From the NCBI GenBank assembly GCA_021292165.1, contig CM037879.1, positions 161,557,886 through 161,621,885 on the forward strand: a stretch of DNA of 64,000 bases, read 5' to 3'. This document shows, piece by piece, positions 53,656 to 64,000 of this stretch. The position numbers were made by a program, and so were the translations under genes. How positions within the stretch are numbered: position 1 is the first letter of the stretch; every line of letters begins with the position of its first letter. Under the pieces are notes generated by a model. That model had not been told where the DNA came from, searched no databases, and was given only the letters and a program-made list of their open reading frames with translations. This DNA comes from Shinisaurus crocodilurus (lineage: Eukaryota; Chordata; Lepidosauria; Squamata; Shinisauridae).

Positions 53656-54590
53656 GTTTCCAGTCCCTTTATCATCCTTGTTGTCCTCCTCTGAACCCTC
53701 TCCAGTTTGTCTACATCCTTCTTAAAGTGTGGTGCCCAGAACTGGACGCAGTACTCAAGATGAGGCCTAACCAGTGCTGAGTAAAGGGGAATTATCACTT
53801 TACACGATTTGGAAGCTATACTTCTATTAATAGCATTTGCCTTCTTTGTAGCCACATTGCATTGCTGGCCCACATTCAGTTTGTGATCTACAACAATTCC
53901 AAGATCCTTCTCACTTGTAGTATTGTTGAACCAAGTGTCCCCCATTCTGTAACTCTGCATTTGGTTTCCTTTCCCTAGGTACAGCACTTGGCATTTATCC
54001 CTATTAAATTTCATTCTGTTGTTTTTGGCCCAGCACTCCAGCCTATCGAGATCGCTTTGAATTTTGTTTCTGTCTTCCAGAGTATTAGCTGTTCCACCCA
54101 ACTTTGTGTCATCTGCAAATTTGATAAGCATTCCCTGCACCTCCTCATCCAAGTCATTAATAAAAATGTTGAATAGCACTGGGGCCAGGACCAAGCCCTG
54201 TGGTACCCCGCTCATTACCTCTCCCCAGTTTGAGAAGGAACCATTGATAAGCACTCTTTGAGTCCGACTCTGTAGCCAATTGTGGATCCACCTTAGCCCA
54301 CTTTTAGCTAGCTTGCTAATCAGGATATCATGAGGCACTTTGCTGAAAGCTTTGCTGAAGTCCAGATATATTATGTCCACAGCATTCCCATAGTCCACAA
54401 GGGAGGTTACCTGATCAAAAAATGAGATCAGGTTAGTTTGGCAGGATTTGATCTTGACAAATCCATGCTGACTTCTAGTAATCACTGCATTGTTTTCAAG
54501 GTGCTTGCAGACTGACTTCTTTATAATCTGCTCCAAAATTTTCCCAGGGATTGATGTCAGACTGACTGGTCTATAGTTCAGGTAGTAAAA
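53656..54590 (-). pseudogene. CR1 ORF2 reverse transcriptase, partial
   Basis: A frame open from 54,536 with MEQIIKKSVCKHLENN, QHGFVKIKSCQTNLISFFDQ, IIYLDFSKAFSKVPHDIL (catalytic Asp at residue 59), SGVPQGLVLAPVLFNIFIND, KFADDTKLGG (FADD at residues 140-143), then LECWAKNNRMKFNRDKCQVL and YCVQFWAPHFKKDVDKLERV to MIKGLE. RT residues look intact but the N-terminal part and endonuclease are missing (5' truncation at about 54,590). The open frame continues past 53,656 only because it runs into the inverted 3' segment. Confidence 0.9.
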
Positions 54591-54659
54591 GAAGCATTAA
54601 CAAAGGTAGCTGAAAAGTCCATACAGATGGGGTGGAAGGATACTTTCCAAAAAAATGAA

Positions 54660-54800
54660 ACCTGAAAATAACAACCCTCCATCTACACACACACAAAGAC
54701 ACACTACTCCCCATCCACACACATGTACCCTAACACACCTCCCCGTCCATGCATGCAGACACACAACTCCCCATCCATGCATGCAGGCACAACAAATAAA
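54660..54800. repeat. CA-rich imperfect tandem repeat
   Basis: CTCCCCATCCATGCATGCAG and CACACAC blocks repeated two to three times with a unit of roughly 40 bp. Confidence 0.7.
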
Positions 54801-54959
54801 GGCATTTCCTCCCTCACACCGCTACCTGAGCCAGCCAGATTATCTTGTCCCTTGAAGGCCCACAGAGAAGGGCATCTCTTGCTCCAGTTCAGCAGGAAAG
54901 GAGAGGGATGAGGTTTGATAAGGTCTTCAGGAAGCGCCGGTTCAAAATGCTCCAAGCCA

Positions 54960-55275
54960 ACTTCGCTCTCTCTTGCCCTCACCTCCCTCACACTGTGGGA
55001 GAGGCTGAGAGGGGGCCTTGGGAACTGCCACCTCAAGGTGCTCCAAGTGTCCTGAGCTGGCGGTGGCACCCAGTGGAGCCAGCTTCTGTCTCCCTCGGCA
55101 CTCCCTTGCTGTGGGAAAGGAGAGGCCGAGAGAGGGCCTTGGGCACTACCAGCTCAAGGGACTCTGAGCATTCTGAGGCATCCGCGGCACCCAGTGGAGT
55201 CTGCTTTTTTCTCTTGCCCTCACCTTTCCCCAGGCTGCAGGAAAGGAGAGGCTGAGAGAGGGTCTCTGGAACTTA
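54960..55275. repeat. Tandem repeat, about 2.5 units of about 122 bp
   Basis: Recurring blocks CTCTTGCCCTCACC (54,968 and 55,212), GAGAGGCYGAGAG, GGGCCTTGGGMACT and GGCACCCAGTGGAG (55,065 and 55,187). GC-rich. Function unknown. Confidence 0.8.
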
Positions 55276-56357
55276 CTCCATACTGAAAGGACACCAGACC
55301 AGTCCACCTCCTGCTCCAGCCACCAGGTAAAGTGGAGGACACCATTCCATCCTGTCAAAGTAAAAGTCTTCTGTAGATGGAGTGGGGCAGGAGCGCTTTT
55401 CTGTCCTTTGCCTCAGGCAGCAAAATGTCTTGGGGCAGCCCTACAGTATGGATTCCACTGGTGGACATGAAGTCTGCTGGCAGCAGTCTTTCCATAGATT
55501 TTGGACCAAAAAGAACCTAAACCCATTGGAGCAAGAATCATTGCTCTTTTTTTCCTGTTGTAGTGATCCCCATATGTCAGTTACCCAAATGAGCACGAAC
55601 AGCAAAGTCTTGTGGCACCTTCAGAGACTGGCAAATGTTATTATGACATAAGCGTGGAGCCCACTTTATCAGACATATAGAATGTGATCCCCAATGTTTC
55701 ATATTAAGAAGGTTCATAGGTCTCTTGTTTTACTTCATAAAATGGGAAATCTTAGGCTTCATATTCATGACCATTTTAATATGAAGATTTGTTCCTTTCA
55801 GTGTTATAAGTATTGCCACAATTACTGCCAGTAGATATAGCAATTACTCCGGGGCCAATGGAGGGTTGGGTCCCAATGCTATTGAATACCCTCACATATG
55901 TAGTCAAATATCACTGTGGTGCTGTACCAACAAAGCCCTTAAGCAAACCTGTTTGCAAACAGAGCTTCTGGTGATTAGTATTTGCTGTGGTAGGTAGGGT
56001 GGAGTTGTGACCTCTAGCACAAAGGTATCAGTCCAGCAAAAGAGCAGTTTGAGGTAGGAGTAGTCAGTGAACAGGCAAGGGTCAAAGGCACAGTATTACC
56101 AGGCAGGAGGGAGAGTTCCAAGAGAGAGGTCTGAGGTGCCACCAAGATCGGCAGCACAGGTAAGCAGTCCAACACAGTCCAAAGAACAGAGTCATACAAG
56201 GGTCCAAAGGTCAGCAGCACAGAGGATCAGTCACAAAGCAAGGGCAGGGCAACAAGGCACTGAGGCTGATAGAAATACATTGGTCCTGTTTGCATGTCAC
56301 GATAAGCCACCCTGAAAATGAGCCATGGCGGGTTAGTTGTTTGTTTGCTAACACACG
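55276..56357. other. No gene; repeat fragments
   Basis: 55,600-55,680 holds a GTCTTGTGGCACCTTCAGAG repeat fragment, and 56,280-56,357 a TTTGCATGTCACGATAAGCC piece of a foldback-type element that was the landing site of DIRS copy 2. No coding signal. Confidence 0.5.
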
Positions 56358-56530
56358 TTCTTCTTCGTGGTCTCTGTGCATCACACATATGGGCTCTGCG
56401 CCTGCGCTGAGACCGTTCCGGAAAATTCTAAAGCTGAGGTAGACTGGGCGGGAGCCCCTCCCCCTCGCGCGTGCTCCTTAGCGCGGCTCCCGCCCATTCC
56501 CTCAGTTCCTCTTCGACCGCCATTGCGGCT
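56358..56530 (+). repeat. Left inverted terminal repeat of DIRS copy 2
   Basis: Starts TTCTTCTTCGTGGTCTCTG. The core (GAGACCGTTCCGGAAAATTC...GGCTCCCGCCCATTCC) matches its own right repeat almost perfectly but differs at many sites from copy 1, as expected if the ends are re-made together at each replication. Confidence 0.92.
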
Positions 56531-56734
56531 AGTCGTCTCCGGAGGTTCTTCTAAAAAACTACAACTCAGCTGAGTACTTTAAAATTGTCTTTTCAAAAAA
56601 ATTTTCCTCATAAACCTTTTTTCTCTTCCTCCTTTCATCGGAAACCCCCCCCCAAATGAAATTAAAATAAATAATTTTTTTAAAAAAAATGAAATTCTTC
56701 TCCTCTTCTGAGGAACGGCTGTTTTAGGCGCCTT

Positions 56735-59700
56735 TTCAAAAGTGCCTCTATTGTGGGATTAAATTACCTCCGGCTGCTGGCCACTCTTTGTGCCTGTTAT
56801 GTTTGAGAGTGGGTAGAAATATAGTAGAAATATGCCACCACTGTAAGGCATTCATGTAGTAGAAATATGCCACCACTGTAAGGCATTCATTAGGCCGATG
56901 TGAAAACACCGAGCTTTAAAGCTCAAAATGGCTCCCTGGCAGCAAACTTTATCCGTGGTGTGTCCCTCTATATGGCATTCAAGCCAAGATCAGCGACGTC
57001 TCATACTACAGTGGCGGCAACTCGGAATGTGGAATCCCCACTTAAGAGAAAGGACAAAAAAGCCCACAAATGCTCTAAGGAAGAGCAAAAGAAAGAGACT
57101 GTGTCCAAGAAAAAATCTAAGGACTGAAAGTCTCTCTCTATAAGCCTGTCACTCCAGTCCTATCGACTGTGAGTTTCACGGCTTTGACGTCGACCACCAA
57201 GGTAAAACGCCTGGTTTCGATCCCGACACAGATCGAGTCTTCGACACCGAGAAGAGACGAGCTGTCTACATCCACGCCTGCAAAGCGTGCCTCGGTGTCA
57301 GGAGTGCAAGTAGCCTCACTCTCCGATGGAGAAATTATGGATTCACCTGTACTCGTGGCTACGGAGCTTACTGCAGCTCCAACATTAGAGGAGACGTATA
57401 CTCCATCCATGGAGAAAATGTTCTTCCTCCAGCCGCTCGGCATCGAACACCGATCTTGACATCGAGTGGTCTCTGTCGACATCGAACACCGCTCTCGACA
57501 TCGAGAGGGCTCTGTCGACATCGAGCGGCGCACTCTCGACATCGAGGAGAACCTGTCGACATCGCTCTCGACATCGAGGGGCTCTGTCGACATCGAACAA
57601 GGCTCTCGACATCGAGGCGAATCTGTCGACATCGCTCTTGACATCAAGAGGGCTCTGTTGACATCGAACATTGCTCTCGACATCGAGGAGAGCCTGTCGA
57701 CATCAAACATCGCTCTCGACATCGAGCAGGCTCTGTCGACATCAAACATCTCGCTCTCGACATGGAGCAGGCTCTCTCGACATCGAACACCACTCTCAAC
57801 ATTGAGAGGGCTCTGTCAACATCGAGCGGCGCTCTCGACATCGAGGAGAACCTGTCGACATAGCTCTCGACATCGAGAGGGCTCTGTCGACATCGAACAA
57901 GGCTCTCAACATCGAGGAGAATCTGTCGACATCGCTCTTGACATCGAGCGGACTCTGTCGACATCGAACATTGCTCTCGCCATCGAGGAGAGCCAGTCGA
58001 CATCGAACATTGCTCTCGACATCGAGGAGAGCCAGTCGACATCGAACATCGCTCTTGACATCGAGAGGCTCTGTCGACATCGAACATTGCTCTTGACATC
58101 GAGCACAGCCTGTCGACATTGCTCTTGACATCGAGAGGCTCTGTCGACATCGAACATTGCTCTTGACATCGAGCACAGCCTGTCGACATCGAACATCGCT
58201 TTGACATCGAGAGGCTCTGTCGACATCGAACATTGCTCTTGACATCGAGCACAGCCTGTCGACATTGCTCTTGACATCGAGAGGCTCTGTCGACATCGAA
58301 CATTGTTCTTGACATCGAGGAGAGCCTGTCAACAGTGCTCTTGACATCGAGCACAGCCTGTCGACATCGAACATTGCTCTTGACATCGAGCACAGCCTGT
58401 CGACATTGCTCTTGACATCGAGAGGCTCTGTCGACATCGAACATTGTTCTTGACATCGAGGAGAGCCTGTCAACAGTGCTCTTGACATCGAGAGGCTCTG
58501 TCGACATCGAACATTGCTCTTGACATCGAGCACAGCCTGTCGACATCGAACATCGCTCTCAACATCGAGCGGGCTCTGTCGACATCGAACGTGGCTCTTG
58601 ACATCGAGGAGAACCTGTCGACATCGGTCTGACATCGAGCGGGCTCTGTCGACATTGAACATCGCTCTTGACATCGAGCGGGCTCTGTCGACATCGAACA
58701 TCGACATCGAGTGGACTCTGTCGACATCGAACATTGCTCTCGACATCGAGGAGAGCCTGTCGACATCGAACATCGCTCTCGACATCGAGAGGGCTCTATT
58801 GACATCGAACGTTGCTCCTGACATCGAGGAAAGCCTATTGACTTTGCTCTTGACATCGAGAGGCTCTGTCGACATCGAATATTGCTCTTGACATCGAGCA
58901 CAGCCTGTCGACATCGAACATCGCTTTGACATCGAGAGGGCTCTGTCGACATCGAACATCGCTCTTGACATTGAGCGGGACTCTGTCGACATCGAACATC
59001 GCTCTTGACATCGAGCGGGCTCCATCGACATCGAGCATCAATCTCGACATCGAGCATCACTCTCGACATCAAAGAGAACCCATCAACATCAAACATCGCT
59101 CTTGACATCAAGCGGCCTCTGTCGACATTGAGCATCGCTCTCGACATCGAGGAGACCAGATTGTCAACGACTTCGCTCTTGACATCCAGCGGTCTCTGTC
59201 TACATCAAACATCGCTCTCGACATTGATGAGAACCTGCCTTATTCTGACTCAGTTTCTGCAGTGTACAAATTACTAGGCTCTTCTCCTGATTTGCAGGTG
59301 GAATATAAACTGTCCACTTTACCAACTGAAGACCTAGATACATTTGCAGACCATGTGATGAAGATGATGGCAGCCTTAGGCATAGAAACTAATGTCGAGA
59401 CACCTGAGATAGAAGACCCAGTGTACAGCAACATCTATTCTACTAACGGTAGCAACTACCAGGCAATTATGGTGAGGTATCAGTTATCCCTAACTGGAAA
59501 GTTAGGGAACATCTGTGATTACCTCCCAGAGGAAAAGAGAGACTTGGCAAGGGTACTACAAGCGGAGGTCATCAGTATGGCAACCCTGCAGATGAATAAC
59601 GCCAGACACCAAACTGATTGCCATGTCAGGTCTCTGATTAGTACCATCTCACTTGGACGTCATGTATGGCTAACATCAAATGTTAAAGCTCACATAGAAG

Positions 59701-59789
59701 ACCTGTTTGATGAGGAAGGTCTATTCCATGAGAATATGGATGATTCTTTGGACGCAGTCCAAAGGCTAGGGTCAATGCCCAGAAGATGA
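56735..59789 (+). pseudogene. DIRS ORF1 (Gag-like) pseudogene
   Basis: The zinc-binding segment is recognisable near 56,735-56,850 (KLPPAAGHSLCLLCL-like) but is frame-broken by a 33-bp sequence repeated at 56,822 and 56,857 (period 35, not a multiple of three). The linker is the minisatellite 57,450-59,240. The conserved C-terminal domain reads at 59,262-59,789 (DLDTFADHVMKMMAALGIET, MATLQMNNARHQTDCHVRSL), lacking about 95 codons present in copy 1 between the VYxx and SNYQAIM motifs (near 59,440). No continuous Gag can be made. Confidence 0.9.
57450..59240 (+). repeat. 39-bp minisatellite in the Gag linker
   Basis: About 1.8 kb of variants of GACATCGAGGAGAGCCTGTC followed by GACATCGAACATCGCTCTC, with unit 39 bp (13 codons) and shorter variants of about 32 bp. 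Each unit holds two GACATCGA blocks and usually a GTCGAC. In copy 1 the same linker is only about 0.9 kb and far less regular. It keeps long frames open on both strands by chance. Confidence 0.93.
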
Positions 59790-60039
59790 GTTTCAGTACA
59801 CTGCCAAGGCATAGGCAGTACAAGCCGTGACAGTGGAATAGGTTCACATCTTCCACAGCTCCTTTTCAACCTCTTTTTAAATGGGAGGACAAGATGCATG
59901 TTCACATGATAGTCAGTCTGCAGGACTAAGGAATGCTTCCCGCAGTTTCATTACCAAGGCCCTAAGAAAGCCAAGTCTTCCGTGAAACAGAGTTTCTTGA
60001 CTCCTCTCGAATTTTAGAGGACTTGGCGACTACATTGGC

Positions 60040-61330
60040 CTTGACAAATACACAGGACACGACGACTGGCTGGTCGTCTATTCATCCAGACTACGTCTTC
60101 AGTCTGCACTTCAGACAACCTTGTCCATGCTCGATGATCTCGGCTTATGTCTAAACATCAAAAAGTCAGTCCTCGATCCTGCAAAGGAACTGAATTTCAT
60201 AGGAACAGTTCTCAATCCAAAGGATGGCTGGGCATTTCTACCTCAAGACAGAGTAGACAAAATACTTACCATCTCGGAATGCCTGTACCGAGCTCCTTTG
60301 TCCTCAGTAAGGTTGATCCAACGTCTTCTCGGCCATATGGCATCAACTGTGCAAGTAATGCATTATGCCCACCTTCACATGAGAACTCTTCAAAACTGGC
60401 TTATCCGCTCCTTTGACCTGCAAAGACAGGCACCTTCCACTCGCCTCACCATTCCACGGAACACCGAAACATCTTTGTTGTGGCGGATGAGCAAGAGCGT
60501 TCTCATCAAAGGAGTGCCTTTTCATCCACTAACTCCGAGGGTTCTGACAACAGACGCCTCCCTCCTGAAATGCGGAGCGCATTGTGCAGGCCACGTAGCT
60601 TAAGACACGTGGAACTCTGTTGAGTGCAAGATGCACATCAGTATGTTGGAGTTGATGGCAGAGTGGAATGCCATGAAGGCACTAGAGTCTCTTCTTCACA
60701 GCCAACACATCCAGGTCGTCTCAGAAAACATGACCATTGTAGCCTACCTCAACAAAGAGGGTGGAACGAGGTCGATGCAACTCACAAGGCTGACCCTCAG
60801 AATTTTCAACTGGACAATTCCAAGACCCATGTCTCTCATGGTGCTTCGCATCGCAGGAAAAAACAACACACTAGCAGATACTCTAAGCAGAGTCTCCATG
60901 CAGTCACACGAGTGGCAACTGGATGCAGAGATTCGCAGTTGAATTTTCTCAATCTGGGGTCAACCGAAAGTAGATCTTTTTGTCACTTCCAAAAACATGG
61001 CCTACCATCTTTTTTGCAGCAGGGCAACATCGGATCCCAATCTCATCACAGATGCCTTCATGATGAAATGGGCGGGTCATCTGTATTACATGTTTCCACC
61101 TCTTCCTCTGTTGATGTGAGTCATCTCAAAAATCTGGAGGGACAGAGCAGACTGCATTCTTGTAACACTGTGGTGGCCACGGCAACCATGGTTCCCCCAG
61201 CTCCTGCACCTTTCCGAAGGAGAATACCAGTTGCTCCCGATAGTGCCAACACTGCTAACTCAAGCTCAAAGCAACATCCAGCACCCAGATTTGGATAGCC
61301 TAGCATTAATGGCATGGCAGATTCGATTAT
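60040..61330 (+). pseudogene. DIRS ORF2 (RT/RNase H) pseudogene, 5' half deleted
   Basis: The join GGACACGACGACTGGCTGG at about 60,056-60,076 fuses sequence equal to 36,560 in copy 1 with that at 37,217, removing the RT fingers and most of the palm. Only DDWLVV of the YLDD box remains. The rest is readable: LGLCLNIKKSVLDPAKELNF, LLGHMASTVQVMHYAHLHMR, RNase H TTDASLLKCGAHCAG. Stops occur at 60,601-60,603 and about 60,940. Confidence 0.92.
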
Positions 61331-62292
61331 TCTAGCCCAAGACTTACCGTCACCGTTACAAACTGTCCTGCAAGCTGCCTACAAGCCGTACACGAGAGCA
61401 TCTTATGCTAGGAAATGTAAACAAAATCTTAAATCCTGCACAGTACAAACTGTACTAGAATATTTGCATGCTCTGATGGTGTGAGGTTTAAAATCATCCT
61501 CCATAAGGGTATACTTGGCAGCAATTTCAGCCATTAAGCCTTATGTTACCTCGGGGTCAATCTTCACACATCTGTTGGCGAAACCTTAATTTTGAAAGGC
61601 TTGAAGAACATCATTCCTCCAATCAGGAATTTGGTGCCAGGCTGGAATCTGCCTCTGATGCGGCGTGCACTGACTCAGAAGACTTTTGAACCACTAGCAA
61701 CTATTGATCACAGGTTTCTCACATGAAAGACGAGAAGATCTGGCGAGCTCTGTGCACTCACAGTAGACTCACCTTATATGGTGTTTCATAAGGACATAAT
61801 AGTCATCCGTCCAGATCTCAATTTACTACCAAAAGTGGTTTCAGACTTTTCATACAGGGCAGGACATAGTGTTGCCAGCGTTTTTTCCAAAACCCGTCTT
61901 CTGACATAGAGCAGAAAATGCATACACTGAATGTCCGACATGCCCTAGCATTTTATAAAGAGCGAACAGCTTCTTTTCGACAAACAAATCAACCATTTGT
62001 ATGTTATGGTGGCAAATCCCCAGGTCTTTCTGTTTCAAGGCAGAAATTTGCCAAATAGATAGAAGTTATTACATTGGTATACCAGCTTTCATGCAAGCAG
62101 TTGCCAGGCCCAGTAAGGGCACATTCTACCCGAACACAGTCAACATCCGTGGTGTTTGGGAAAGGCCAAAGCTCTATAGAGCAGCAACCAGGGCCGCTCC
62201 ATCGACATTCATCAAGCATTGCAGACTTGATATTTGAGCTCGGGCTGTGAACACCTTTGGAAGGGTGGTTCTATCATCGGTATTGCAGTGAC
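61310..62292 (+). pseudogene. DIRS ORF3 (tyrosine recombinase) pseudogene
   Basis: The core-binding start TRASYARK is at about 61,395, then stops and deletions, including loss of sequence before RRSGEL (61,730). The HxxR box RAHSTRTQS survives at about 62,115-62,140. The catalytic tyrosine of FVKHYKLDL is TGC (Cys) at 62,220-62,222, giving FIKHCRLDI and then a stop. It cannot be active. Confidence 0.92.
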
Positions 62293-62335
62293 CAATGCCG
62301 CCATCCCACCACCGGGTGGATCAGCTTGTTACTCT

Positions 62336-62429
62336 GCCCATATGTGTGATGCACAGAGACCACGAAGAAGAAGGACAGGTTGCTTACCTGTAACTGTAGT
62401 TCTTCGAGTGGTCATCTGTGCAGTCACAC
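62336..62429. repeat. Internal complementary region of DIRS copy 2
   Basis: Same sequence and same AAGAAGAA|GGACAGG join as in copy 1. It has been kept intact while the genes decayed. Confidence 0.93.
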
Positions 62430-62606
62430 AACCCACCCATCCATCCCCGCTTGGCGTCATTATCGATTTCAATGGACCTGCCAGTGGACACTGGGTGTGT
62501 ATTGCTCCAATTCATGTCATTTCTAAATGATAATGGTTGTGGTTTTTTTGGTATTACTATAAAAGGGAATGTCAATACCAACAGTGAGTATCTCTCGGTT
62601 CATGGG

Positions 62607-62807
62607 GCCGCAATAGGCGGTCTCAGAGGAACTGAGGGAATGGGCGGGAGCCGCGCTAAGGAGCACGCGCAAGGGGGAGGGGCTCCCGCCCAGTCTACCT
62701 CAGCTTTAGAATTTTCCGGAACGGTCTCAGCGCAGGCGCAGAGCCCATATGTGTGACTGCACAGATGACCACTCGAAGAACTACAGTTACAGGTAAGCAA
62801 CCTGTCC
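62607..62807 (-). repeat. Right inverted terminal repeat of DIRS copy 2
   Basis: Complement of 56,358-56,530 with about one change in the core, plus the extra outer 27 bp shared with copy 1. Confidence 0.92.
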
Positions 62808-64000
62808 TTACTCCAACAGACGTTCAGGTGCTCTGCGGCTTAACATTGCATATTTCCCCCTTAGTCCTCCTGTCTGCTCTCGTCATGTATCCCATGGTCC
62901 TTTGTGTCACATTAGTGGAATAGAGCTTATTTTGGGGGGGGGGGGATTCACCCTTGCGGAGATTTGTGCATATTTGTGTTGGGTTTCCCCACACACACCT
63001 TCAGGAAGATTTGTGCAATTTGCTAAAATGCAGTAGTTACTGTGAATAAGTGCAGTAGTTACTGCAAATCTGAATAAATCTCTCTGGAAGTTTTTTTTTT
63101 TAAAGTTAAATTTGCACAAGTTTCCCTGAAGGTGAAAAAAAATACTGTTAAATTTGTGTGAATCTCCCCAAAGGTGAAAAGAAAAATTGTTAAAAGGAGG
63201 GGACCCTTATGCAAGAGAGGGGAGTGCTAACCACCTTGTGCGAGGGGAGAATGTTCCATAATTTTAGTGCTGCATCTGAATTGAGCCAATTAATTTCCGA
63301 GTGCTGTTTACACATAGTACATTCCAGCAGAATAGTTGGCACTCCTTTGGAAGTACAAAGCAGAAAATATCCCTCCAAATATGGTTTACAATGTGTCTCT
63401 TCCAAAACCAGGGCATTGCTGGATGTCTTTGAGCCATGGAGAGAACCTGGAGTTACATACATCTGTTTACCAGTCTCAGCCATTCTATTTTTAATCTGAA
63501 TTTTAGTTTCTCTATATCTCAGCTTGGCTATAAATTTCAGGGAATCCATAGTGATTGATAGTATCGCTGGAGAACCAAGTGTGCTTGCTTTTAGGTCTTG
63601 CAGATTTATTTTAAAAGATACATTTTATATATAGCCAGTTACACATATCAATAATACAGGGTTTATGAAAGAGAGATTATAATTTCTCACACTTGTATCC
63701 CAACCTTTCTTCAAGAAGATCAGGATAATAAACACAGGATTCCCATTTTATCCTCACAAATTCACCTTATGAACTAAGGTTAGGAGGCTATAAGGCAAGT
63801 GACCTGGTTTGCACATAATGTTTAACACTTGGTTTATTTTACCCATGGTTTATTGCCCTACCCAAAGTTTGTCTGGCAGATAATCAAACAAACTGCAGTT
63901 TGTTTTCTAAGTCCCTGGGTTTTTTGTTTCCCTCCTTCGCCTGCTCTCTCCCTGTATCCCAAATGCCTTTGTGGTGCTTTAGCACTCGCATATAGAGCTG
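62808..64000. other. No recognisable gene
   Basis: A repeated GGTGAAAAGAAAAATTGTTAA-like motif occurs around 63,133-63,195 (CCTGAAGGTGAAAAAAAATA then CCCAAAGGTGAAAAGAAAAA). The open frame 63,190-63,549 (minus) has no family I recognise. 63,805-63,900 has GTTTGCACATAATGTTTAAC and ACCCATGGTTTATTGCC, reminiscent of the foldback families. Confidence 0.4.

Larger units (their letters stand above)
56358..62807 (+). mobile_element. DIRS-type retrotransposon, copy 2, non-autonomous
   Basis: A 6,450-bp element in the same orientation as copy 1, with the same ends (TTCTTCTTCGTGG and AGGTAAGCAACCTGTCC), inverted repeats and internal complementary region. The coding part is wrecked: frameshifts and stops in all ORFs, about 95 codons missing from Gag, the first half of RT missing, and the recombinase Tyr replaced. 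The left junction is G then TT and the right flank TTACT; no target duplication. The two terminal repeats differ at only about one site over the 110-bp core, so the copy seems to have moved after its genes decayed. Confidence 0.93.

Noticed and set aside
53367..54536. A single 389-codon CR1 protein
   Set aside because: The last 95 or so codons translate the inverted 3' segment; only the part above 53,656 is RT.
57138..59147. Several long minus-strand open frames (200-411 codons) over the DIRS copy 2 repeat, rich in MSRAMFDVDR
   Set aside because: They are translations of the 39-bp minisatellite on the antisense strand; no non-repeat domain, and the real Gag frame runs on the plus strand.
57450..59240. 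CRISPR-like regular repeat array
   Set aside because: Units are contiguous with no unique spacers, in a eukaryotic retrotransposon coding region.
63190..63549. 119-codon minus-strand frame
   Set aside because: No domain recognised and no supporting context; left unannotated.

Overview
The window looks like repeat-rich intergenic or intronic DNA from a squamate reptile (lizard or snake). The basis is the repeat mix: CR1, L2-like and L1 LINEs, three kinds of SINE (5S-rRNA-headed, 5S-tRNA dimer, tRNA-headed), DIRS tyrosine-recombinase retrotransposons, and hAT, Tc1, Tigger-like and Helitron DNA transposons. The species is inferred from repeat content only. I could not recognise any host protein-coding exon, rRNA gene or functional tRNA gene. 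Every open frame I can identify belongs to a mobile element.

Layout: 1-2,632 is a decayed CR1 LINE carrying two L2-like 3' ends and a 5S SINE. 3,110-3,645 is a tandem repeat. 6,640-8,262 is an L2-like LINE holding a foldback element that itself holds a hAT MITE. 11,050-12,030 is the 3' half of another LINE with a C-terminal zinc finger. 12,486-12,999 is a 5'-truncated L1 with a 15-bp target duplication. 13,466-15,990 holds a tRNA SINE and three copies of an unclassified repeat with a TCA-rich core. 17,060-21,540 holds several MITEs. 21,972-23,598 is a complete but inactivated Tc1-type transposon. 25,533-26,690 is a Helitron with a helicase remnant. 27,430-27,726 is a 5S-tRNA dimer SINE.

The main feature is a pair of DIRS elements in the same orientation. 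Copy 1 (33,390-40,018) looks intact. It has inverted terminal repeats, a Gag-like ORF1, a reverse transcriptase/RNase H ORF2, a tyrosine recombinase ORF3 with its R, HxxR and Y residues, and an internal complementary region matching the reverse complement of the two ends joined together. Copy 2 (56,358-62,807) has lost the first half of its RT and its recombinase tyrosine, and its Gag linker has expanded into a 39-bp minisatellite. Its two terminal repeats are nevertheless almost identical, which suggests a non-autonomous element moved in trans.

40,395-43,530 is a four-insertion nest: an L2-like LINE hit by an L1 and a 5S SINE, with another 5S SINE inside the L1. 44,340-45,600 is a second L2-like LINE. 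48,875-49,382 and 51,798-52,479 are two GC-rich hAT MITEs, each with a perfect 8-bp target duplication. 53,257-54,590 is a CR1 whose 3' end is inverted relative to its RT part.

How the elements relate: three SINE types each carry a 3' end resembling that of a LINE in the same window, which implies LINE-driven SINE movement. Copy 1 of the DIRS pair has all the parts needed to supply proteins to copy 2.
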